Part shown: one piece after another, positions 1 through 6,995 of the stretch
Layout of the letters: each line of letters opens with the position of its first letter
How positions within the stretch are numbered: position 1 is the first letter of the stretch
Origin: Bacteriovoracaceae bacterium UBA2394
Lineage (GTDB): Bacteria; Bdellovibrionota; UBA2394
Reading direction: 5' to 3'
DNA length: 8,926 bases
NCBI GenBank assembly: GCA_002343335.1
Contig: DDSI01000070.1
Span: forward strand, 1 to 8,926
The notes under the pieces: model-generated
Database searches by the model: none
What the model saw: only the letters and a program-made list of their open reading frames with translations
What the model was told of the DNA's origin: nothing
Made by a program: the position numbers and the translations under genes

Positions 1-153
1 AAGATTTCAAAGGTTCTTTTCATTTGTTTTTTATTTCTTGGCATTTTCTATTTGACGAGTTTTTTGGCGCATACTTTTCAATCGTCTTTCAGTTCTTAAA
101 ATATCGACGCAGCGTTTCCAAAATCGTCGTAGTTCAATTTATTTCCATCTCAA

Positions 154-167
154 TTTTGAATTCAAAA
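154..167. repeat. 14-bp perfect palindrome in the HNH gene leader
   Basis: TTTTGAATTCAAAA reads identically on both strands and lies about 105 bases before the HNH start codon. It could be an operator for a dimeric regulator or simply a product of the AT-rich composition. Seen directly; function is unknown. Confidence 0.35.
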
Positions 168-178
168 ATTTATTCGAG

Positions 179-194
179 ATCGTCACGTGGCGAT
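179..194. repeat. 16-bp near-perfect palindrome centred on CACGTG
   Basis: ATCGTCACGTGGCGAT is self-complementary except for one T/G pair, which would still wobble-pair in RNA. Direct repeats of TATTCGA lie just to the left (171-177) and right (201-207). The arrangement suits an operator or a small RNA hairpin upstream of the HNH gene, about 80 bases before its start codon. No binding protein can be named from the sequence. Confidence 0.35.
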
Positions 195-260
195 AAATTC
201 TATTCGAAAAAATTCCTGTGATAGAGTTTCTTTTGCGAGGCACACGTCAGGAGCAAGTAT

Positions 261-264
261 GGAG
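261..264 (+). promoter_or_regulatory. Ribosome binding site of the HNH gene
   Basis: GGAG lies 8 bases before the ATG at 273 and supports that codon as the start. Confidence 0.6.
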
Positions 265-272
265 ATGTAAAA

Positions 273-1244
273 ATGAAAAATATAAAAATAGAATCGTATA
301 CAGATCTTCCTTCCCTACATGTCAAAGCGATGGAACTCGCAAAAAACTATCGTCGTTGTGAAGTTCAACTTCTTGAAATTTTAGAGAGTATCGATGCGGA
401 GAAGATCTATTTGCAAATGGGCTACAGCTCTCTCTTTGTCTATACGACAGAATGCTTGGAGCTCTCGGAAGCCAATGCGTACGCGCTCATTCAAGTGATG
501 CGAAAATCAAGAGAGGTCCCTGAACTCAAGCAGGAAATTAGCGTAGGCAATCTTACGATTTCCAAAGCAAGAAGAATTGTCCCCGTCCTCAGCTCTGAAA
601 ATAAAAGGGAGTGGGTGGAAAAAGCGAAATCACTCCCCAAGGCTCAGCTCGAAAGGGAAGTTGCCCAGGTATCTGGGGAAATACCAAAAGCGGAATTTTT
701 AAAGCCTATTTCACAAGATCGAAGCCGATTGAGAGTGGATCTTTCGGAAGGGACGGCCTCGGATTTGCGAAGAGCTCAAGTGATCGCATCGAGTTCTAAG
801 CGAAAAAACCTGACGCTCGAGGAAGTTTTGGCGGACGCTCTGCAGTTCTATCTGCAGCACAAGGATCCGGTGAGGAAGAAAATGGGGCCCTCGAGCCGAC
901 TGAATAAGGAGGGTAGAGAGTTTCAAATCAACAAAAGGGAATCCGTAACTCTTCCTTCTGCGCCTACTCGAAGGAAGGGGCCCAAACTAGTGAGCCGAAG
1001 AATCCCTGAGCCCATGAAGCGCGCAGTATGGAGTCGCGATGAAGCTCAATGCCAATTTCATTCAAAAACGGGGAAGGTATGTGGTGAAGTTCGTCATTTG
1101 GAAATTCATCATGCCAGGGCGTGGGCGATGGGCGGCGGGCATGAGGCATATAATCTTACTTTGCGATGTAGAGCGCACCATCAGCAATGGCATCACAAGG
1201 ATTGGACCCAATTTCTAAAGCAAAAAGGGAGAAAAAGACTTTAG
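273..1244 (+). CDS. HNH-endonuclease-domain protein with helical N-terminal region
   Basis: This 323-residue protein is probably a metal-dependent DNA-cutting enzyme. Residues 20-195 are predicted from composition to be mostly helical, rich in Leu, Glu, Lys and Arg. Residues 200-245 form a basic, Ser/Arg/Lys-rich linker. Residues 245-312 are an HNH domain: Arg255-Asp256, possible zinc ligands Cys260, Cys270, Cys299 and His302, the catalytic-type pair His279-His280 in the EIHH motif, Asn294 and His303. The main HNH signature residues are present, so the domain is probably active. No signal peptide or membrane segment is seen, so it should be cytoplasmic. The layout resembles HNH proteins that I recall occurring in several copies in Bdellovibrio genomes; their biological role is not established to my knowledge. 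The start is supported by GGAG eight bases upstream. The gene stands alone and converges on the Maf-like gene. Alternatives are a defence nuclease or a selfish element; no intron, integrase or methylase lies nearby to decide. Confidence 0.85.
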   Translation: MKNIKIESYTDLPSLHVKAMELAKNYRRCEVQLLEILESIDAEKIYLQMGYSSLFVYTTECLELSEANAYALIQVMRKSREVPELKQEISVGNLTISKARRIVPVLSSENKREWVEKAKSLPKAQLEREVAQVSGEIPKAEFLKPISQDRSRLRVDLSEGTASDLRRAQVIASSSKRKNLTLEEVLADALQFYLQHKDPVRKKMGPSSRLNKEGREFQINKRESVTLPSAPTRRKGPKLVSRRIPEPMKRAVWSRDEAQCQFHSKTGKVCGEVRHLEIHHARAWAMGGGHEAYNLTLRCRAHHQQWHHKDWTQFLKQKGRKRL

Positions 1245-1260
1245 TGGGTCATTTCTTTCT

Positions 1261-3282
1261 TTAATTCAAATTATTCTTTTGAGTTCTGGTTTGAGAAGTT
1301 TCAGAGCTCTGAACAAGCTTCTCCGCACGGCGATATTCGTCGCGGATTTTGGGGAGCCAGTCGTTCCAGAACTCGACATAGGTTTCATGCGCTTTGAGCC
1401 AGTTGCAGCGAAGAACATATTCGTCCTTCTCCTCGACAAACCACTGATTGAGCTTCCGGCGGAAGTGAGTGCGCTCTGGCATCATGATCGTGACTGCAGC
1501 CGCCTGAAAAATTGAATCGGCGTCAGACTCTCGGTAAAAGTTTTGAACGAATTGAATTGAGGCGTTTAACTCTTCAATGGAAATCTTTTTACCTTTGGCG
1601 TCAGCATTTTCGATTTTCTTTTTCCAGCTGAGCACATGTTTTTGGATTTCAGCATTTCGCTTTAACCAATATTCAATCCGCTCCTTAGACTTTCGAATAA
1701 GCGTCTCAGATAGATGCGTTCGATTTTGAATCGTCATCTCATCCAGATTCTCAAAAATCGGCCGAACTTTGCTCCAATGGTCACACCCTTCTGCGCCATA
1801 CGCTTGAAGAGCCTCTTGCATCGACATCAATTTTGCCCCGGCGATTTTCGCTCCCTTCGCTGCGACATTGATGTAATTGTTGTGAGGGTTCTCGGCGACA
1901 TAGTTTTCAATCTCAGCGCGGAATAAATTATATTCTGCAAGCGTGTAAACCTCGTCGAGGCCGTCCTGCGTAGGAACCTTAGCTTTGGTAGATGCGCTTT
2001 CAAGTTCTACCGCGCTTTTGTGAGTCTCTCGATCGTCGCCAATGCCTTGATAATGACTCTCATGAGTCCCTAAACCAAACGCCAGGTTGTGACCCACCAT
2101 GATGACATTGGAAAAGCCCAGGTGAGTGGCTAAATTGATATTTAAATTTCCAGCCGAATGGCCGGTGTAGAGCTGTCCAATAAATTGAAGTCCAAGGGCA
2201 TAGTTAAATTCTTGAAAGGTCGTGAAATACAGATGCCGACCTCGAAACGCGTCGAACGCGTTTTTCTGAACGACGGCGGTGGCGATGAATGTGGTCCGTT
2301 CATGGACCGCAGTTCCTTTAAAATACTCTGCCACCATGGGAACGCGTTCGATCGCCGTGACCCAGTCGGGCTGAATGCCTTCCTTTACAAGTTTTCGAAA
2401 AGCTGAATCGCACGCGATGATTGGAATCTTTCCTTGTGCGGCTCGCAGTTGATCCCAATGGTCATTCAAGGAAGGGCCCGAAGCGACAGATATGCAGGTT
2501 TTTCCTTCAAAGAGATTCCGAAAGGGATTGAATCCCCAGTTTTTAAGCATGGCTGGCAAGTTGTCGACCGTGTTTTGTAAGCCCTCAAAAGAATCCTGCA
2601 CCGAATTTCCGTGCGCGAGGAGCGCTTCATCTAAAAGATGTCCTAGGCGCGAGCGAAGATGCTGATAGAAATATTCATCGATTGCCAAGGGCGTTGGGCA
2701 TCCCAAAATGTGAATCGCTCGGTCCGCTTCTGTAAAGCGATAAAAAAATCGGTGAAGATCGCCGACAATTCTCGAAAGATTTCGCTGCACCATGAAGTGA
2801 ATCGAGGAATTTTCAAAGACCGGTGTAAAGTCGTGAAGATTGAGCGCTCTTAAAAAAAATTGAGGATTAGATTCAATGATGCCGATCACGAAATTGTATT
2901 TCGTCCGCCGTTTCAAAATCTCAAAGAGAATGTGCCCAAGCCCCATGCCCATCATCAAGATCATGCTGGCGCGCTCGGTCTTCGTTCGCGTGACAATATG
3001 CTCCGCTTCGATCTGTGGATTGGGAGTGTGAAGAATGGCTTCCAAGCTGCCAGATGCTGATCCTTCTTCACGCCTTCGATAGGCCAAGTTTACAAAGTCA
3101 TTCGATACGGACCACGCGAATTCTTCGGCCAGAGCAGGCGCCCCAAGGTTCACGGCATGCGAGCTGCTTCCATTGGGGTAGTTCTTAAAAAAATCGATTT
3201 CAGGTTTGAGGCTTTCATAAAGTTCTGGACGATGTCGCTGCAGCGAGAGGAGGTTCTTCTCATAAATATCCTGCATCTTCAT
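1261..3282 (-). CDS. Maf-like (DUF115/MptE-like) putative glycosyltransferase
   Basis: This 673-residue protein belongs to the family called motility-associated factor glycosyltransferases. Characterised members (Campylobacter, Aeromonas, Clostridium) are thought to attach pseudaminic or legionaminic acid to flagellin in the cytoplasm. An N-terminal region of about 240 residues carries a glycine-rich stretch GMGLGH (112-117). The central DUF115/MptE-like core (about 250-420) shows ASGPSL (267-272), CDSA (291-294), VTAIER (308-313), HSAGNLNINLA (375-385) and VGHNLAF (396-402). The C-terminal 170 residues look helical and charged. The length is normal for the family. No signal peptide or membrane span is seen. 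The ATG at 3282 has only a weak GAG six bases upstream; a second Met codon lies two codons in. The gene is divergent from the glycan-export operon and faces the HNH gene. No flagellar gene is visible, so the acceptor could be flagellin or another surface protein. Family assignment is firm; substrate is inference. Confidence 0.85.
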   Translation of the reverse strand: MKMQDIYEKNLLSLQRHRPELYESLKPEIDFFKNYPNGSSSHAVNLGAPALAEEFAWSVSNDFVNLAYRRREEGSASGSLEAILHTPNPQIEAEHIVTRTKTERASMILMMGMGLGHILFEILKRRTKYNFVIGIIESNPQFFLRALNLHDFTPVFENSSIHFMVQRNLSRIVGDLHRFFYRFTEADRAIHILGCPTPLAIDEYFYQHLRSRLGHLLDEALLAHGNSVQDSFEGLQNTVDNLPAMLKNWGFNPFRNLFEGKTCISVASGPSLNDHWDQLRAAQGKIPIIACDSAFRKLVKEGIQPDWVTAIERVPMVAEYFKGTAVHERTTFIATAVVQKNAFDAFRGRHLYFTTFQEFNYALGLQFIGQLYTGHSAGNLNINLATHLGFSNVIMVGHNLAFGLGTHESHYQGIGDDRETHKSAVELESASTKAKVPTQDGLDEVYTLAEYNLFRAEIENYVAENPHNNYINVAAKGAKIAGAKLMSMQEALQAYGAEGCDHWSKVRPIFENLDEMTIQNRTHLSETLIRKSKERIEYWLKRNAEIQKHVLSWKKKIENADAKGKKISIEELNASIQFVQNFYRESDADSIFQAAAVTIMMPERTHFRRKLNQWFVEEKDEYVLRCNWLKAHETYVEFWNDWLPKIRDEYRRAEKLVQSSETSQTRTQKNNLN

Positions 3283-3348
3283 AAAGATCTCACATCCCTG
3301 AGGTGAAGATTATGGTAACATGTCGAGCGCGCTGCACTCGATCAAATT

Positions 3349-3370
3349 AAATGCCGCGGGGCGGCGATTT
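3349..3370. repeat. GC-rich inverted repeat (hairpin) between divergent genes
   Basis: GCCGC (3353-3357) and GCGGC (3361-3365) are perfect complements around a GGG loop. AAAT (3349-3352) and ATTT (3367-3370) extend the stem past one unpaired G at 3366. It lies midway between two divergent genes, where neither needs a terminator, so an operator or a 5'-leader structure is more likely. Neither side has the long T run of a classical intrinsic terminator. Confidence 0.4.
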
Positions 3371-3416
3371 GAGCCTAAATATGAGAGTGGTGCCAATAAT
3401 TGACGCGGTGCTAAGT

Positions 3417-3445
3417 TTGGTTTGGAGCTCCTGGAAATCTAGAAT
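3417..3445 (+). promoter_or_regulatory. Weak sigma-70-like promoter candidate for the barrel/OPX genes
   Basis: TAGAAT (3440-3445) differs from TATAAT by one base. TTGGTT (3417-3422) matches only the TTG of the -35 consensus, with a 17-base spacer. Transcription would begin near 3452, leaving a short leader before the ATG at 3469. Only the -10 half is persuasive. Confidence 0.3.
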
Positions 3446-3468
3446 AGAAGATTCTTTGATTGTCATTG

Positions 3469-4341
3469 ATGGGGGTTAAGCAGAGCAGGATGAAGGGCAG
3501 AATTAGAGCTTCGATATTTGTCAGTTTGCTAGCCTTTCCGAGCTTAGCAGACGCCATTACGGAGCTCGATCTTCATGATTTAGGGCCAACCGGCATTGGA
3601 GCTGCTGCGGCGACGACAAGTATTGCCGACGGCTCATCAGCATTCAATCTGAATCCAGCGGGGCTCTCTCGGCATTCCGAGCGACGATTCTTTGATGTGC
3701 ATTCCAAATTTTTTCAAAAACGACCGAAGGAAAATTGGTCCGTCGGCGGCTCGGTTATCGATGGAAAGACCGAAGATCCTCTCCATTGGGGGTTTCGATT
3801 TAATTCCGTCCATACGGAAAGAATCAAGCGAGACACGTACGACCTAGCACTCAGCTTTAATTTTAAAAATATTGTGCTCGCCGGAATTTCTAATCAACTT
3901 TCCGATTTTGATCGAGCTTTGGAGACTCCTGAGCGCTGGACGTACTCCATGAATGCGGGGCTTCTACTGTTCGCCACGGATTTCCTTTCTGTGGGAGCAG
4001 CCATGTCGAATCTACTTCGCTCCACTCGAGCTGCCACAATCGAACCTGTGAAGGGCCGACTGGGATTAAGCTTCAACTGGATTTGGTTTCGTGTGGCTGC
4101 TGATTGGGAGAGAGATTTTTCGCATAAGACGAATGAGGGTCGAACAAGCTTAGAACTCAATCCTATTGATATGATGAAATTTAGAGCAGGTTATTACCGC
4201 AATTTCACAACGAAAGCGCATGGTTTAGGGCTCTGCACTTCCGTGGCGGTCTTTGACAGGCTCAGTTTAGATTTTTCATTATTAGATGCTTTCAACTCCA
4301 GTTTAAGAGTTTTCACAGGCGGACTGAGAGTAGAAATATGA
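3469..4341 (+). CDS. Small outer-membrane beta-barrel protein (FadL/PorV-like)
   Basis: This secreted protein of about 290 residues is probably an outer-membrane beta-barrel. The numbering here counts from the upstream TTG at 3460. A signal peptide runs to about residue 32: basic residues, a hydrophobic stretch, then Ala-Asp-Ala. The motif DGSSAFNLNPAGLS (57-70) is typical of FadL/OMPP1-type and UPF0164/PorV-type barrels near the mature N-terminus. The rest alternates polar and hydrophobic residues in short strands separated by turns, ending in a strand-like GGLRVEI. The mature part of about 260 residues would suit roughly 12-14 strands, smaller than FadL itself. The start is unsettled: TTG 3460, ATG 3469 and ATG 3490 are all in frame, none with a strong ribosome binding site, and the last gives a textbook 22-residue signal peptide. 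The gene overlaps the OPX gene by ATGA, so the two are probably translationally coupled. A role as a porin partner for glycan export is inference from position. Confidence 0.75.
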   Translation: MGVKQSRMKGRIRASIFVSLLAFPSLADAITELDLHDLGPTGIGAAAATTSIADGSSAFNLNPAGLSRHSERRFFDVHSKFFQKRPKENWSVGGSVIDGKTEDPLHWGFRFNSVHTERIKRDTYDLALSFNFKNIVLAGISNQLSDFDRALETPERWTYSMNAGLLLFATDFLSVGAAMSNLLRSTRAATIEPVKGRLGLSFNWIWFRVAADWERDFSHKTNEGRTSLELNPIDMMKFRAGYYRNFTTKAHGLGLCTSVAVFDRLSLDFSLLDAFNSSLRVFTGGLRVEI

Positions 4342-6995
4342 GGAGGTCGATTGTGGCACTGAAGTTGAGAAACTTTATCGCATGGAACGCTCTTGCGCTG
4401 TCTTGGATCGTGACGACATCTCATCCTGTTCAGGCGCAAGCTCTTCAACCGCAGCGACCTGGGGTGGATACTCCTTTCTCGACGATATCGAAAGATAAAC
4501 TAAAGCAATTAAAGGATCAAAATCCCGATATAACCGCTGAGTTTTCCACTGAAAGCGAAGCGCAAAGTGGAAAAGATATCGGAAATGCCCTCGATCAACT
4601 TTCTTCGGAAGAGAGAGAAAAGGCGCAAGAAATACTTAAAGGGCGTGCGGGAACATTATCGGATTCGCCTGGCGCATCGGATCTGAGCAACCTTAAGTCT
4701 GCAAAAGGCGGTAAGGATAATCGAAAGAGGAATTCTCGCGAGGACACCGACGAGGTTTACTTTGCGCCTCCGTCGAGTATCGAACGAATTTACGAAGGTA
4801 AGTTTCCGAATGCGGTCATGCGAAACTTAAAACAATTCGGCTATGATTTGTTCTTCAGCCGGGCCCCGGAAACTTTTACGCCGCTATTAGATGTTCCTAC
4901 CAACCCGGATTACATCGTAGGTCCGCGAGATTCTTTTACGGTGAACATTTGGGGAGCTCTCAATCTATCCCAAAAAGTTACGGTGAGGGCGGACGGAACG
5001 ATTACTCTGCCTAGAATTGGCACATTAAAAGTGTGGGGCCTGACCGCAAAGCAACTTGAGCAAACGGTTCAAAAGAGATTGTCAGAATATTTTAGCGGCG
5101 TTCGCTCGAGCATCAGTTTCGACCGGATTCGAATGATCGACGTTTTTATTGTGGGCGATGTGAGGCGTCCTGGAAGTTATTCCATTCCTTCGACAGCCAC
5201 TTCGATTAACGCGCTCTTTCACGCCGGAGGTGCGGCGAAGACGGGAAGCTTAAGAGACATTCGATTACTGCGGGGAAACAAGGAGATCGCAAAAATCGAT
5301 CTCTATGATTTCCTCGTTGAAGGGGCCAACACGCAGATTCAACTTCAGTCTCAGGATGTATTGCTCGTTCCCGTCATTGGAGCGGTTGCGGGGATTGCGG
5401 GGCACGTGAAGCGCCCTGCCATTTATGAGATCGAAAAAGATACGACTCTCTTTGATATCATTCAGCTCTCGGGTGGTCTCAGTTTCACGGGTTATGCGGG
5501 ACGAATTTCGCTTGAGCGAGTCGAGGAAAATAAGCGACGCATTACTAGGGATTTCGAAATTCCCGCGGATTTTAAATCGCTTAAGCGAGAACAAACTCTG
5601 CAAGGCGACCTTGGCTTTAAGGTCCAAGACGGGGACTTAGTGCAGATTTTCCCCGTGCTGCCGGATTTGGAAAAAACGGTTTTTCTTCGCGGCTTCGTGA
5701 AGCGACCTGGGCCGTACGAGTTCAAAGATGGAATGAAATTGCGAGATCTTCTGAAGAACTTTGAAGATGTCCAAGCAGATCCGTATTTAGAATTTCTTCA
5801 AATCGCGCGCACAGTACCCCCCAAAAACACCATCAAATCCATCTTCCCAAATTTGGGGAGACTTTTTGAAGGTGATGAAAGCGCGAACGTAGCTTTGGAA
5901 GCGGGAGACGAAATTATTGTCTTTTCCAAGGATGAATTACAATTGAAGGAAAAAATTTCCATTGAAGGAAAGGTTAATAAGCCGGGGCAATATTTTTATT
6001 TTGAAGGCATGACTCTCCGAGACTTAGTCTTCATGGCTGGAAATCTTACGGAAGATGCTTATCAGGCCAATGCTGAAATCGCGCGATATGATGTGGAAGC
6101 AAATGAATTAAAATTCCGCCGAATTCAAGTTGATTTGAAGCAGGCAATTTCCAACCCGGATTCTGATATGAATCCGAAACTGCAACCGAAAGATCGGGTT
6201 TTGATCCAGGGATTGCCCAATTGGGAACTGGAAAACTTCATTCAACTTCTGGGAGAGGTAAAGTTTCCGGGAAATTATTCTTTCTCTCATAAGGAGCGTC
6301 TGAGCAGTGTGCTCGAGCGGGCAGGCGGTTTCACAGATCGCGCTTTCCTAAAGGGCTCAATTTTCACTCGGAAGTCCGTCAAAGCCATTCAAGAAAAAAA
6401 TCTGAAGGAACAGATTCAACGTCTTCAGGAAGCCGTTTTGCAAGAAAGTTTGAAGGGCACCCAGGTCTCCGGCGAGGATGCTCGCTCAATGGAGGAGGCA
6501 ATTGTGGCGCGGCGCTCTTTACTAAAGAGTTTGGAGTCGTCCGAAGTGACAGGGCGAATGGTCATTGAGATTGGTTGGCTAAAGGAGTTCAGAGGGTCCA
6601 AATTTGATATCGCCCTGGAGCCCGGCGACGTATTAAGTATTCCTCCGATTCCGTCGGTCGTCACCGTGACTGGCGAAGTGTTCAATCCAACTTCACTCGT
6701 TTTTGTCTCAGGAAAGGATGTTCAATATTATCTCGATCAAGTGGGCGGGCCGACCATGAATGCTGATACTGATAGTATTTTAGTCATTCGTTCGGATGGG
6801 TCGGTGACTTCAAGGCGGCAGAATCGTGGATTCTTGTTACGCAATTTTTATCAGATGGAAGTGTTTCGCGGAGATACCATTCTTGTTCCCAAAGATATCA
6901 GTCGTTTTTCATGGTTAGCCACCACGAAGGATCTGACAGAAATTCTTTTTAAGATAGCGTCAACCACGGGAATCACCATTACAGCATTTAAATAA
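4338..6995 (+). CDS. OPX-family polysaccharide export protein with six SLBB domains (Wza-related)
   Basis: This protein of up to 885 residues probably forms the periplasmic/outer-membrane channel that exports a surface polysaccharide. A signal peptide ends near AQA (32-35), with no lipobox cysteine. A low-complexity charged linker spans about 36-140. The polysaccharide export (Poly_export) domain lies at about 185-262, with DYIVGPRDSF at its start. Six SLBB repeats follow, each opening with a pattern like GxVxxPGxY: about 267-345, 351-438, 447-530, 540-625, 636-768 and 775-852. The fifth is longer because of a probable coiled coil (about 681-735). The C-terminus (about 862-885) is a short hydrophobic, helix-like tail. 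E. coli Wza is under half this length with fewer SLBB domains; longer multi-SLBB proteins are known elsewhere. The gene overlaps the barrel gene by ATGA. A perfect AGGAGG at 4341-4346 sits six bases before an in-frame GTG at 4353, so the real start may be there. The family call is firm; the exported glycan is unknown. Confidence 0.9.
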   Translation: MRRSIVALKLRNFIAWNALALSWIVTTSHPVQAQALQPQRPGVDTPFSTISKDKLKQLKDQNPDITAEFSTESEAQSGKDIGNALDQLSSEEREKAQEILKGRAGTLSDSPGASDLSNLKSAKGGKDNRKRNSREDTDEVYFAPPSSIERIYEGKFPNAVMRNLKQFGYDLFFSRAPETFTPLLDVPTNPDYIVGPRDSFTVNIWGALNLSQKVTVRADGTITLPRIGTLKVWGLTAKQLEQTVQKRLSEYFSGVRSSISFDRIRMIDVFIVGDVRRPGSYSIPSTATSINALFHAGGAAKTGSLRDIRLLRGNKEIAKIDLYDFLVEGANTQIQLQSQDVLLVPVIGAVAGIAGHVKRPAIYEIEKDTTLFDIIQLSGGLSFTGYAGRISLERVEENKRRITRDFEIPADFKSLKREQTLQGDLGFKVQDGDLVQIFPVLPDLEKTVFLRGFVKRPGPYEFKDGMKLRDLLKNFEDVQADPYLEFLQIARTVPPKNTIKSIFPNLGRLFEGDESANVALEAGDEIIVFSKDELQLKEKISIEGKVNKPGQYFYFEGMTLRDLVFMAGNLTEDAYQANAEIARYDVEANELKFRRIQVDLKQAISNPDSDMNPKLQPKDRVLIQGLPNWELENFIQLLGEVKFPGNYSFSHKERLSSVLERAGGFTDRAFLKGSIFTRKSVKAIQEKNLKEQIQRLQEAVLQESLKGTQVSGEDARSMEEAIVARRSLLKSLESSEVTGRMVIEIGWLKEFRGSKFDIALEPGDVLSIPPIPSVVTVTGEVFNPTSLVFVSGKDVQYYLDQVGGPTMNADTDSILVIRSDGSVTSRRQNRGFLLRNFYQMEVFRGDTILVPKDISRFSWLATTKDLTEILFKIASTTGITITAFK
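4341..4346 (+). promoter_or_regulatory. Consensus Shine-Dalgarno that questions the OPX start
   Basis: AGGAGG lies just inside the OPX reading frame counted from ATG 4338 and ends six bases before an in-frame GTG at 4353. That spacing is ideal for GTG 4353, which would remove five residues and leave MALKLRNF as the N-terminus of the signal peptide. ATG 4338 itself has only a weak GAGAG (4326-4330) upstream. Either start keeps the signal peptide. Confidence 0.5.

Larger units (their letters stand above)
1..272. other. AT-rich non-coding leader upstream of the HNH gene
   Basis: This stretch is clearly richer in A and T than the genes that follow and holds no convincing gene. An open frame beginning with TTG at 24 and ending at 221 exists, but its product is short, rich in Phe, Ile and Ser, matches nothing I recognise and has no good ribosome binding site. 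Two palindromes lie here (154-167 and 179-194), and the heptamer TATTCGA occurs twice (171-177 and 201-207), one copy on each side of the second palindrome. The region probably contains the promoter and control sites of the HNH gene, but I could not identify a credible -35/-10 pair. Confidence 0.5.
3283..3459. promoter_or_regulatory. Divergent intergenic region with likely back-to-back promoters
   Basis: The 177 bases separate the minus-strand Maf-like gene from the plus-strand barrel/OPX genes, so promoters for both directions are expected here. On the minus strand CATAAT (plus coordinates 3309-3314) resembles a -10 box, but no good -35 lies at the right distance. On the plus strand TAGAAT (3440-3445) is a better -10 candidate. 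A GC-rich hairpin (3349-3370) sits in the middle. Confidence 0.5.

Noticed and set aside
24..221. Open frame of 65 codons in the AT-rich leader
   Set aside because: It starts with TTG, lacks a ribosome binding site and has a composition expected from AT-rich non-coding DNA.
273..1244. HNH protein as a homing endonuclease or part of a mobile intron or insertion sequence
   Set aside because: No intron boundaries, terminal inverted repeats, target-site duplication or reverse transcriptase were found around it.
1231..1255. Possible terminator hairpin between the convergent HNH and Maf-like genes
   Set aside because: Only GAC/GTC plus three A-T pairs across a mismatch can form, and no long T run follows. 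The stem is too weak to call.
2158..2406. Plus-strand open frame of 82 codons inside the Maf-like gene
   Set aside because: It lies opposite the conserved DUF115 core and has no independent support.
5265..5627. Minus-strand open frame of 120 codons inside the OPX gene
   Set aside because: It is the shadow of a strongly supported coding frame with recognisable SLBB repeats and shows no recognisable domain of its own.
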